Shown here one piece after another: positions 33,100 through 41,229 of a DNA stretch of 64,000 nt. The notes beneath the pieces are model-generated. The model did not search any database and was not told the origin of the DNA. It saw only the letters and a list, made by a program, of their open reading frames with translations. The position numbers were made by a program, and so were the translations under genes. Source of the stretch: Aeromicrobium fastidiosum (GTDB lineage Bacteria; Actinomycetota; Actinomycetes; Propionibacteriales; Nocardioidaceae); assembly GCF_017876595.1 (NCBI RefSeq), contig NZ_JAGIOG010000001.1:2046001-2110000 (forward strand), given 5' to 3'. Numbering within the stretch: the stretch's first letter is position 1; every line of letters starts with the position of its first letter.

Positions 33100-34125
33100 A
33101 TGAAGGTCCTTCTCACCGGACACCAGGGATATCTCGGCACCGTCATGGCACCGCTGCTGGCCGAGGCCGGCCACGACGTCACGGGCCTCGACACGGGCCT
33201 GTTCGCCGACAGCATCCTCGGCCCGGCCCCCCACGACCCGGAGACCCTCGCGGTCGACCTGCGGGACGTCACCGCCCGGCACCTCGCGGGGTTCGACGCG
33301 GTCATCCACCTCGCGGCACTGTCGAACGACCCGCTCGGCGCACTGGCGCCCGAGATCACCTACGACATCAACCACGCCGCGTCGGTGCGCCTCGCGCGTG
33401 CCGCGAAAGAGGCGGGCGTGTCCCGCTTCCTGTACGCGTCGACGTGCTCGGTCTACGGCTCCGCCGGCGAGGACCTCGTGACGGAGGACGCGCCGCTGCG
33501 CCCGCTGACCCCCTACGCCGAGAGCAAGGTGCGGGTCGAGGCCGACGTCAGCGCGATGGCAGACGACTCGTTCAGCCCGTCGTACCTGCGCAACGCCACG
33601 GCCTTCGGCTTCTCGCCCCGGCTGCGGGCCGACATCGTGCTCAACAACCTCGTGGGGCACGCCGTGCTGACCGGCGAGGTCAAGGTGCTGTCGGACGGCA
33701 CGCCGTGGCGTCCGCTGGTGCACGCGCGTGACATCGCGACGGCGTTCATCCGGACGCTCGAGGCACCGACGGCCGACATCCACGACCGCGCCTTCAACGT
33801 CGGCACCGAGGCCAACAACGTCACGGTCGCCGAGATCGCCCAGGCCGTCGCCGACACCGTCCCGGGCTCACGACTGTCGATCACCGGCGAGACCGGTGCA
33901 GACCCCCGGTCGTACCGCGTCGACTTCTCGCTGATCCGCAAGCTGCTGCCGGGTTACGACGCGACGTGGTCGATCGCCGACGGCGCCGTCGAGCTGCACG
34001 ACGCCTACACGCGTCACGGACTCACGCAGACCGCCTTCGACCAGAGCTTCACCCGCCTGGCGGTGCTCAAGCGCCGTCAGGTCGAGGGCACCCTCGACGC
34101 CTCCATGAGGCCGCAGGTCCCATGA
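33100..34125 (+). CDS. NAD-dependent epimerase/dehydratase (extended SDR)
   Basis: This 341-residue enzyme has a Rossmann motif GHQGYLG (7-13), the catalytic Ser in STCSVYGSAG, and YAESK as YxxxK. NATAFGFSPRLR, VHARDIA and NVGTEANNVTVAEIA follow, as in NDP-sugar epimerases/reductases. Product unknown. RBS AGGAG lies upstream of the ATG, 1 base after the PIG-L stop. It closes the plus-strand sugar operon before the divergent and convergent genes that follow. Confidence 0.88.
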   Translation: MKVLLTGHQGYLGTVMAPLLAEAGHDVTGLDTGLFADSILGPAPHDPETLAVDLRDVTARHLAGFDAVIHLAALSNDPLGALAPEITYDINHAASVRLARAAKEAGVSRFLYASTCSVYGSAGEDLVTEDAPLRPLTPYAESKVRVEADVSAMADDSFSPSYLRNATAFGFSPRLRADIVLNNLVGHAVLTGEVKVLSDGTPWRPLVHARDIATAFIRTLEAPTADIHDRAFNVGTEANNVTVAEIAQAVADTVPGSRLSITGETGADPRSYRVDFSLIRKLLPGYDATWSIADGAVELHDAYTRHGLTQTAFDQSFTRLAVLKRRQVEGTLDASMRPQVP

Positions 34126-34142
34126 CGACGGGCAGCGCGAGG

Positions 34143-34706
34143 TCAGACCAGCGTGGCCCGCAGGGTCGCCCACGAGCCGGCCGATCGGTCGCGGTCCGAC
34201 ACGACCGTCACGGGCTCCGGCCACGCGATTGCGAGGTCGGGGTCGTCGTACGCGACCCCGATGTCCTCGCCGGGCTCGTGCGGGCGGTCGATGCGGTAGC
34301 AGACGTCGGCCTGCTCGCTCGTCACCTGGAACCCGTGCAGGAAGCCGGGCGGGACGTACAGGTGCGCGTGGCGTTCGTCGTCGAGCTCAAACGACGCCTG
34401 CTGGCCGAATGTCGCGGAAGTGGGGCGGATGTCGACCAGCACGTCGAGCACCGATCCCCGCGCGCAGCGCACCAGCTTGGCCTCGCCGCGGCCGCCACGG
34501 CCGTGCATGCCCCTCACGACGCCGCGACGCGACCGCGACTGCGAGTCCTGGGTGAAGTCTCCCGACCTGACGTCGATGCCCAGGTCGGCGGCCGCGCGGT
34601 CGAAGATCGCGGTGTCGAACGTGCGGGTGAACCAGCCGCGGTCGTCGCGGAACGCCTCGGGCACCAGCAGCAGGACATCGGCCAGGGACGTGCTCTCGAC
34701 GCGCAT
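34143..34706 (-). CDS. RmlC-like dTDP-4-keto-sugar 3,5-epimerase
   Basis: This 187-residue cupin epimerase has FRDDRGWFTRTF, RGVVRGMHGRGG (the catalytic His is retained but the usual YQ after it is GR), KLVRCARGSVLDVLVDIR, YVPPGFLHGFQV and DVCYRID. It would epimerise a 4-keto-6-deoxy sugar for the polysaccharide. It is divergent from the next gene, with only 14 bases between start codons. Confidence 0.87.
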   Translation of the reverse strand: MRVESTSLADVLLLVPEAFRDDRGWFTRTFDTAIFDRAAADLGIDVRSGDFTQDSQSRSRRGVVRGMHGRGGRGEAKLVRCARGSVLDVLVDIRPTSATFGQQASFELDDERHAHLYVPPGFLHGFQVTSEQADVCYRIDRPHEPGEDIGVAYDDPDLAIAWPEPVTVVSDRDRSAGSWATLRATLV

Positions 34707-34720
34707 GGGCTCATGCTGCC

Positions 34721-35827
34721 ATGACGACGCCTCCTGAGTGCTGCGCCTGCGGCTCGCACGACACGACGACGGTCCTCGACCTCGGTGACGTCCCGATCGC
34801 CGATGCGTTCCCGCCTGTCACCAGCGCACCCGAGGGAGATCCGGCGGGCGACGTGCGACACCCGTTGGCGATGGCGCTGTGCCGGCAGTGCGGGCTGGCG
34901 CAGATCGCGCAGGACGACACCGAGCCCGAGCAGCCTCTGGGCGTCGAGCCGCGGGCCCTGGTCGAGCAGGCCGAGCGCGCCGTCGCGATCGCGGACGCTC
35001 GCGGCTGGCTGCCCGGCCGCACCGTGCGGGAGTTCCCCAGCCCGCACGGCGGCACGTGGCTGCCGCTCGTCGTGCGTCGAGGGCACGTCGTGACCGACGG
35101 CCCGGCGTCCGTCGTGCTCGACAGCTTCGGCGTGATGCACGAGGCCGACCAGCGTGGCGCGTGGCGGGCGCGCGCCGATGCCACGGCACCCGACGGCGTC
35201 CTGCTGGTGCAGTTCCACTCGCTGGCCGCGATCCTGCGCCACGGCCAGTGGTCGTCGCTGCGGCACGGCCATGCCGCGTACTACTCCTTCACGTCGCTGA
35301 GTGGCCTGCTCGCGGCCGTCGGCATGTCGGTCGTCGGGGTCGAGACGTTCGACCTGTACGGAGGGACCGTGCTGGTCGCGGCCCGTCACGGTCGGTACCG
35401 GCCCGATGCGGCCGCCCGGGCGATGCTCGCCGAGGAGGCCGATCTCGGGGTCACCGACCCCGTCCGGCTCGGCCGGCTGCAGGCCGCGGTCGACGCCGAC
35501 GTGGCGGGCCTGCGCGCCTGGCTCGATGCGCGCGCGGACGAGGACGTGCGCGTCATGGGCTACGGCGCGGCCTCCGTCGCCGTCGCGCGCCTGGGCCTGG
35601 CCGGCATCGACAGCCACGTGCTCGAGGCCGTCGCCGACGTGTCGCCGGCCAAGCAGGGACGACGGATGCCGGGCACCGACATCCCCATCATCTCGCCCGC
35701 CGCCCTGGTCGAGGCGTCACCCGACCGCGTGCTGCTGATGCTGCCCGACCTGCTGCCCGAGCTCGAGCAGGCGTACCCCGAGCTCGCGGGTCGCTGGATC
35801 GTCAGGACCGACCGTGACTCATCCTGA
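34721..35827 (+). CDS. Degenerate paralogue of sugar C-methyltransferases
   Basis: This 368-residue protein has the same N-terminal Cys pattern (CCACG, CRQC) and C-terminal domain (MGYGAASVAVARLGLAG) as the 30329 methyltransferase. The central SAM domain is altered: the acidic Gly-rich motif reads REFPSPHGGTWLPLV in place of IEVASNDGYLLQ, and YHEHFQYY is replaced by RHGHAAYYSF. SAM binding may be lost or changed. Its 3' end overlaps the convergent GH6 gene by 26 bases. It could be a regulatory partner or have a different acceptor. Confidence 0.72.
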   Translation: MTTPPECCACGSHDTTTVLDLGDVPIADAFPPVTSAPEGDPAGDVRHPLAMALCRQCGLAQIAQDDTEPEQPLGVEPRALVEQAERAVAIADARGWLPGRTVREFPSPHGGTWLPLVVRRGHVVTDGPASVVLDSFGVMHEADQRGAWRARADATAPDGVLLVQFHSLAAILRHGQWSSLRHGHAAYYSFTSLSGLLAAVGMSVVGVETFDLYGGTVLVAARHGRYRPDAAARAMLAEEADLGVTDPVRLGRLQAAVDADVAGLRAWLDARADEDVRVMGYGAASVAVARLGLAGIDSHVLEAVADVSPAKQGRRMPGTDIPIISPAALVEASPDRVLLMLPDLLPELEQAYPELAGRWIVRTDRDSS

Positions 35828-36779
35828 TCGCCTCGTCGGGCATGAACTCGCCGCCGTAGGTGCCGCGTCCGACACCGCAGTCGCCGTCGGACGTCGCGGG
35901 AGCCTTGATCCACAGGTTGAGGTCGAGGCCGGCGTCGTCCCCGACCGGACCGGGCTCGTGCCCCAGCTGGCGCCCCGACGGGTTGCACCACTCGAAGTCC
36001 CAGTCGGGGTTGCCGTTGCGACCCGTGTCGACGACGTAGCGCGGGTCGCGCAGGCCGTGGGCGGCGACGAGACGCGCGCGGATCTCCTGCGCGTAGGCGT
36101 TGATCTCGGCGTCGGGCGCGTACGAGCTGACGTTGACCGCGAAGCCGACATCGTCGGACACTCCCACCTCGGCCAGCAGGTCGGCCATGCGATCGGTCTC
36201 GACCGAGCCGGACGACGTGCCCGCCTCGACGTAGACGCGGGTGCGCGGATTGCGCTCGCCCAGCGTGCGGACGGCGTAGCGCAGCGACTCGATGCGCTCC
36301 GTGCGCGCGGCCCCGTCGGGGGTCTGGCGGTCGACGAACCACAGCGCGTCGGGCTCGACCACCACGACGGCCCGAGTGTCGCCGATCGCCGCCGAGACCT
36401 GGTCGACCCAGGCCGCGTAGGCCTCGAGGTCGGCGGCGCCCTGCGCGCCCGACAGCCCGTCGTCCCGTCGCGGGACGTCGTAGAGCACGAGCTGCACGGT
36501 GCGGTCCTGCTGACGTGCGAGATCGATCAGCTCGAGCGCGCCGGCATCGCCGTCCGACCCCACGAGCCAGAAGGCGTCGGGCTGCTCGGCGATGCGACGG
36601 ACGACGGCCGGGTCGGTGCCGCCGCCCTGCCGGTCGACCCACGCCTTGGCCTCGCTGGGCCCGCTCAGCAGGCCGTTGCCGAGAGCGACGTCACGCACCT
36701 GCGTCGTCTGCTGCCAGCCGTCGTGGGTCAGGCCGACGAGTCCCAGGACGACGACAGCCGTCGCGAGCGCGCGCCTCAT
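35802..36779 (-). CDS. Glycoside hydrolase family 6 (endoglucanase/cellobiohydrolase-like)
   Basis: This 325-residue exported hydrolase has an N-terminal signal or anchor (RRALATAVVVLGLVGLT, 2-18) and a GH6 barrel. VVVVEPDALWFVD holds the catalytic-acid Asp; FAVNVSSYAPDAEINAY, VVDTGRNGNPDWDFEWCNP and the late LNLWIKAPATSDGDCG motif follow. GH6 enzymes cleave beta-1,4-glucans, so the glycan of this locus may contain such linkages or the enzyme trims it during export (inference). The ATG at 36779 overlaps the upstream gene by 4 bases. Confidence 0.88.
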   Translation of the reverse strand: MRRALATAVVVLGLVGLTHDGWQQTTQVRDVALGNGLLSGPSEAKAWVDRQGGGTDPAVVRRIAEQPDAFWLVGSDGDAGALELIDLARQQDRTVQLVLYDVPRRDDGLSGAQGAADLEAYAAWVDQVSAAIGDTRAVVVVEPDALWFVDRQTPDGAARTERIESLRYAVRTLGERNPRTRVYVEAGTSSGSVETDRMADLLAEVGVSDDVGFAVNVSSYAPDAEINAYAQEIRARLVAAHGLRDPRYVVDTGRNGNPDWDFEWCNPSGRQLGHEPGPVGDDAGLDLNLWIKAPATSDGDCGVGRGTYGGEFMPDEAIRMSHGRS

Positions 36780-37189
36780 GCATCGTCCGTCAACAGGGCC
36801 CACTGGCGGTGCTGGCGCGTGTCTCCGACAGGCGGGGCGGCCCATCCCTCGCAGACGAATCCGGCCGCGGTCAGCGCGCTCTCGAGCGCGACGTCGTCGA
36901 CCGGAACGAACCAGGCGATGCGCCGCAGGTCGCGACCCACCGACGACACGACGTCGGCCACGAGCTGTGCCGCGCGCTCGTCGGGCACCGTGGACGAGCA
37001 CTCGGCGGTCGACGTCCCTGCGTCGATGCGGCACGTCAGCCCGGGTGCGGTGGGGGCCGCCGACGCGGCGACGGCAGGCTGCCCGGTCCTCGCGCGCCGC
37101 GCTCTCCGCACGCCGATGCGGGCCACGGCCGGCAGCATCTCGACGGTGCGCCCCACCCGTCGTACAGCTGCCCGATGCATGTCCTCCAT
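36776..37189 (-). CDS. Hypothetical 137-aa protein with a GNAT-like C-terminal segment
   Basis: The protein has a basic N-terminus (RRVGRTVEML, RRARRAR) followed by a domain (about 50-137) ending RRIAWFVPVDDVALESALTAAGF. That resembles the last strands and helix of GNAT acetyltransferases, but the acetyl-CoA loop is not obvious. It is coupled to the GH6 gene by a 4-base overlap. ATG 37180 is an alternative start. Function unknown. Confidence 0.55.
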   Translation of the reverse strand: MEDMHRAAVRRVGRTVEMLPAVARIGVRRARRARTGQPAVAASAAPTAPGLTCRIDAGTSTAECSSTVPDERAAQLVADVVSSVGRDLRRIAWFVPVDDVALESALTAAGFVCEGWAAPPVGDTRQHRQWALLTDDA

Positions 37190-37215
37190 GGTAGGTCGGC
37201 AGGCGGAGAGGTGCC

Positions 37216-38337
37216 GTGTCGATGAGTGACGCCCGACCCCTGAGGGTCCTGACGATCGGGCCGGCACCGCTGTCGGCCGACAGCCGTGGCGGCATGGCCA
37301 CGGTGCTGACCCTGATGGCGGCCCATCCCGATCCGCGGGTCAGCATCCGCGTGGTCCCGACCTACGCCGATCACGGCGTCGTGCGGCGCACGCTGCTGGG
37401 CGTGCGGGGCATGCTGCTGGCCTCGGCGCTGGTCATGGCCGGACGCGCCGACGTCCTGCACGTGCACCTCGCCCACGGCGGCAGCGTCGTCCGCAAGGCG
37501 CTGCCGCTGGCCGCGGCAAGGCTGCGCGGCGTCCCGACGGTCGTCCACGAGCACAGCTACGACTTCGCCGGCTGGTTCGACGGCCTGCCGCCGCGCGTGC
37601 AGACGCTGGTGCGCCGTGCCGTGGCCGCCGACGTGTGGCTCGTGCTCGCCGACCACCACGTCGCCGACTTCGGCGGACGCCTGGGCATGGACGAGCGTCG
37701 CGTCCACGTGCTCCACAACCCCGTCGAGCTCGCGCGAGGCGTCGAGGCACCGCGGGCACGTCCGCCCGGCCGGGTCGTGCAGGCCGTGTCGCTCGGCCGT
37801 CTGGGGCACCGCAAGGGCAGCTATGACGTCGTGGCGGCGGTCGCGTTGCTGCCGGCGGACATGCGCGCCCGGCTACGCGTGGTGCTGGCCGGTGACGGGG
37901 AGATCGACGAGGTGCGCCGCGCGGTCGACGACGCCGGCGTGGGCGACGTCGTGGAGGTGCGGGGCTGGCAGGATCCGGCCGAGCGCGACGCCCTGACCCG
38001 TGCGTCCCAGGTCTTCCTGCTGCCGTCGTACGAGGAGGGCTTGCCGATGGCGATGCTCGAGGCGATGGCACAGGGGCTGGCCCCCGTGGTCTCCCCGGTC
38101 GGCGGCATCCCCGACGTCGTCCGCGACGAGGTCGAGGGCCTGCTGGTCGAACCCGGCGACGTGACCGCGCTCAGCACCGCGATCCGCCGGCTCGTCGAGG
38201 ACGACGAGCTGCGCGTGCGCGTCGCGTCGGCGGCCCTGTCGCGGTCGAAGCACTTCGACGTCGACGGCTGGTACGACGACCTCACCGACCTGTGGATCCG
38301 CCTCGTCGACCGGCGGCGCGACCGACCGCGACGCTGA
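37216..38337 (+). CDS. GT4-family glycosyltransferase
   Basis: This 373-residue GT-B enzyme has an N-terminal acceptor domain (IGPAPLSADSRGGMATV, DVLHVHLAHGGS) and a C-terminal nucleotide-sugar domain. The latter carries SLGRLGHRKGSYDVV and the E(x7)E motif in PSYEEGLPMAMLEAMAQG, then PVVSPVGGIPDVV. It transfers a sugar to the growing polysaccharide on the cytoplasmic face. GTG 37216 follows GGAG; ATG 37222 is also possible. Its last 56 bases overlap the convergent glycosyltransferase gene. Confidence 0.9.
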   Translation: MSMSDARPLRVLTIGPAPLSADSRGGMATVLTLMAAHPDPRVSIRVVPTYADHGVVRRTLLGVRGMLLASALVMAGRADVLHVHLAHGGSVVRKALPLAAARLRGVPTVVHEHSYDFAGWFDGLPPRVQTLVRRAVAADVWLVLADHHVADFGGRLGMDERRVHVLHNPVELARGVEAPRARPPGRVVQAVSLGRLGHRKGSYDVVAAVALLPADMRARLRVVLAGDGEIDEVRRAVDDAGVGDVVEVRGWQDPAERDALTRASQVFLLPSYEEGLPMAMLEAMAQGLAPVVSPVGGIPDVVRDEVEGLLVEPGDVTALSTAIRRLVEDDELRVRVASAALSRSKHFDVDGWYDDLTDLWIRLVDRRRDRPRR

Positions 38338-39325
38338 GCGCCTCGGCGACCCGCGGCCGGCTGTGCCGCTCGACGTAGGCCTCGCGCGCCCGGCATCCCG
38401 CGCGGACGGCCTCGGCCGGGTCGGCCAGCACGTCGAGCGCGTCGGCCAGCCCGCGGACGTCGTCGACGCCCACGACGGGGCCGCCCGGCGGCTGCAGCTC
38501 GGGCAGGGCGCCCTCGGGCGACACGACCGGCATGACGCCGAGCTGCATCGCCAGCACCTGCACCCCGCTCTGCGTCGCGCGGCGGTAGTGCACCAACGAC
38601 GCCTTCGCCCGGGCGAGGGTGTCGAGCTGGTCGGCGTAGCGGAACGGTCCGCGCTGCCACCGCACCCCGTCGGGCAGCTCGCCGGGTGCCTCGCCGTCGC
38701 CGATCAGCACGAGCTGGTCGCCGCGGTAGCGCGGACCGGAGCGATGGAGGGTCCACGCCTCGAGCGCCACGGGGATGTTCTTGTAGCCGTTGAGCCGGCC
38801 GCTGAGCACGAAGTCGCGGCGGTCCTCGGCCTCGACGAACCGTGGCACGGCCGCGTCGGCGACGTCGCTGCTGAGCGGCACGAGCGCCTGCGGCGTCCGG
38901 TCGACCCGCCCGGCGACGAACTCGCTGAAGAACAGCGTGAGGTCTGCTCCTGCGCCCCAGCGGTCGAACAGCGACCGTTCCCACCGCGGGCGCTGCTCGC
39001 CGGAGTCGTGGGGGCGGTCGTCGTGCACGACGTCGATGCGGGGCACCCCGCCGCCGAGGGTGAGCCAGCGAGGGTCGCGCACGAGCTCGGTCACGACGAC
39101 GTCGGCGCCGAAGGCGAGCGCCTCGCGGCGCACGCGCAGGAACGGGCGGTACGTCGACGGCTGCTTGGGACGAGGGTCGAGCACCCACTCGTCGTCGCGC
39201 GCGGGGCCCGACTCGGGGTGCTGGTCGGACGTCACGAGCCGGACCTCGTGGCCCACCGAGCGCAGCGCGTCGGCGTGGATACGGGCGAGTGGTCGCATCC
39301 ACGGCGAGAGCCACAGGACCTTCAC
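38282..39325 (-). CDS. Glycosyltransferase, GT-B fold (GT1/GT4-like)
   Basis: This 347-residue enzyme has an N-terminal MKVLWLSPWMRPLARIHADALR and a central DFVLSGRLNGYKNIPVALEAW. The C-terminal VLAMQLGVMPVVSPEGALPELQPPG resembles the donor-binding half, though the canonical E(x7)E is not clear. It is coupled to the upstream GT2-GT4 gene by a 4-base overlap at GTG 39325. Sugar specificity unknown. Confidence 0.83.
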   Translation of the reverse strand: MKVLWLSPWMRPLARIHADALRSVGHEVRLVTSDQHPESGPARDDEWVLDPRPKQPSTYRPFLRVRREALAFGADVVVTELVRDPRWLTLGGGVPRIDVVHDDRPHDSGEQRPRWERSLFDRWGAGADLTLFFSEFVAGRVDRTPQALVPLSSDVADAAVPRFVEAEDRRDFVLSGRLNGYKNIPVALEAWTLHRSGPRYRGDQLVLIGDGEAPGELPDGVRWQRGPFRYADQLDTLARAKASLVHYRRATQSGVQVLAMQLGVMPVVSPEGALPELQPPGGPVVGVDDVRGLADALDVLADPAEAVRAGCRAREAYVERHSRPRVAEALSVAVGRAAGRRGGSTGR

Positions 39326-41229
39326 GACAGCACCTCCGCGATCGCGTGCTCGTAGGCATCGGCCAACGACTCGATCGTGTAGTGGTCACGCATGCGCTCC
39401 AGACCGCGGTCGGCGATCCCGGGCAGGGGGCTCCGGTCGTCCAGCACCCCGGCCAGCGCCGCGCGCCATCCTGCGACCGTCACGTCGTCGACGACGATGC
39501 CGGCCCGCCCGTGGTCGAGCATGTCGGGCACCGCGCACGTCGCCGATGCCATGACGGGCAACCGGCGAGCCATGGCCTCGAGGATCGTCAGCGGGAACGC
39601 CTCGGACCGGCTGGGCAGGCACACGACGTCGGCCTCGGCGAAGGCGTGGTCCGGCCCGGGCGACCAGCCTCGCCAGCGGACGCGGTCGCGCAGGTCGTCG
39701 GGCGTCAGCGCCTCGAGCCGCTCGCGGTCGGGACCGTCACCGAAGATGTCGAGCGTCCAGGCGCGGTCGCGCAGGCCGTCGAGCGCCTCGACCAGCAGGT
39801 GCGGGTTCTTGAGCTCGACGATGCGCGACATCATGACGAGCCGCAGCGGGCCGTCGTGGTCCTCACGGGGCGGCACCTCGGCCAGCCCGTCACGGTGGGC
39901 GACGCCGTTGGGTGCGATGAACCACCGGCGGGCGACGTCCTGGTGGGCCGAGACCTCATCGCGGTGGCGAGGCGACAGGGCGATGAACCCGTCGGCGCGG
40001 CGCATGGCCCGGCCGAGCCCCGTCGAGTAGGTCGCCGCGTCGGGATCGGGTGGCACGTGCGCTCCCACGAGCCACCGACGGTCGGCGCGGTGTCGTCGCC
40101 ACAGGGTGCCGAAGCCGGTCTCGGTGTTGGTGTCGCCGGTGACGACGACGGCCGGCCCGGGTGGGAGGTCGACGGCAGGCGCCCACCACGGCTGGCGGAC
40201 GACTCGCACGGTGTGGGGGATCTCGGCGACCAGCGGGCCGAAGCGCTGCATCGCGACGATCGTGACGTCGTAGCCGCGGCGCACCAGCTCGGTCGCCAGC
40301 ACGACGTGGTGCCGCTCGGCCCCGCCGTAGACCAGCTGGTTGATCGTGAGGACGACTGCCGGCCGGCCGCTGGCAGCGAGGCCGGCCCGCTGGCGCCGCT
40401 TCGAGCGCTGCACCCGGTCGAGCGCCGAGGTGCCCGCGAGGTAGAGGTCGCCGCGCAGCGACCCGCCGGTGCCGGCGTGCTCGATCTGCAGCGCGATGTT
40501 GGTGCGTAGCAGGTCGTGCGACCGCCGTGAAGCCACGGCGTCGGACGCCACGGTGCCGTTGGCCTCGTGCAGCACCCCGGTCTCGTCGGCGAGCACGAGC
40601 CGCCAGCCGGCCGAGCGGGCGCGCTGCTGCCACTGGGCCTCCTCGCCGTAGAGGAAGTACTCCTCGTCGAACGGGCCGATCTCGTCCCACGCCTGGCGCG
40701 AGACGGCCAGGCAGGCCCCGGTCAGGTAGCCGTCGACGTCATCCGGACGCTCGGCGTAGAGCTCGGACAGGGGCGTGCGCCGCAGCTGCTCGGCGTAGCC
40801 CGCGGCCGACACGAGGGCGCGGACGACGCCGCGGCGTCGGTGGGCGACGTCCCACGGTCGTCCGCCCGGACCCGTCGCGGGAGTGAGGGGTGCGGCAGCC
40901 GCCACCCCCGGAGTGCGGACGGCCGCGAGCGTCGCGGTGAGCGGTCCCTGCACCACGGCATCGGGGTTGACCAGCAGCAGGTCGTGACCCGGCACGGTCG
41001 CCGCGAGCGCGTTGACCGCCGCGGCGAAGCCGATGTTGGGGCCGCCACGGTGCCAGTGCACGTGCGGGTGGTCGGCGACGACCGTGTCGAGCTCGGCGGC
41101 ATGCTCCGCCGAGTTGTCGTGCACGTGGACGGGGACGCCGGGCAGGTGCTGCGCGAGCGCCGCGAGACAGGTGCGCAGCAGGTCGGGCGTGCGGTACGCG
41201 ACGCAGCAGATCGCGAGGGGACGGGTCAT
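39322..41229 (-). CDS. Bifunctional GT2-GT4 glycosyltransferase fusion
   Basis: This 635-residue protein joins two transferases. The N-terminal GT2 (rhamnosyltransferase-like) domain, about 1-270, has VHDNSA, GPNIGFAAAVN, the DxD-equivalent LLVNPDAVV, and FDEEYFLYGEEAQW. The C-terminal GT4 domain, about 290-635, has VYGGAERHHVVLATELVRRG, MMSRIVELKNPHLLVEAL and PSRSEAFPLTILEAMARR, with the E(x7)E motif present. Two successive sugar additions by one polypeptide are likely. It overlaps the flippase gene by 4 bases. Confidence 0.9.
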   Translation of the reverse strand: MTRPLAICCVAYRTPDLLRTCLAALAQHLPGVPVHVHDNSAEHAAELDTVVADHPHVHWHRGGPNIGFAAAVNALAATVPGHDLLLVNPDAVVQGPLTATLAAVRTPGVAAAAPLTPATGPGGRPWDVAHRRRGVVRALVSAAGYAEQLRRTPLSELYAERPDDVDGYLTGACLAVSRQAWDEIGPFDEEYFLYGEEAQWQQRARSAGWRLVLADETGVLHEANGTVASDAVASRRSHDLLRTNIALQIEHAGTGGSLRGDLYLAGTSALDRVQRSKRRQRAGLAASGRPAVVLTINQLVYGGAERHHVVLATELVRRGYDVTIVAMQRFGPLVAEIPHTVRVVRQPWWAPAVDLPPGPAVVVTGDTNTETGFGTLWRRHRADRRWLVGAHVPPDPDAATYSTGLGRAMRRADGFIALSPRHRDEVSAHQDVARRWFIAPNGVAHRDGLAEVPPREDHDGPLRLVMMSRIVELKNPHLLVEALDGLRDRAWTLDIFGDGPDRERLEALTPDDLRDRVRWRGWSPGPDHAFAEADVVCLPSRSEAFPLTILEAMARRLPVMASATCAVPDMLDHGRAGIVVDDVTVAGWRAALAGVLDDRSPLPGIADRGLERMRDHYTIESLADAYEHAIAEVLS

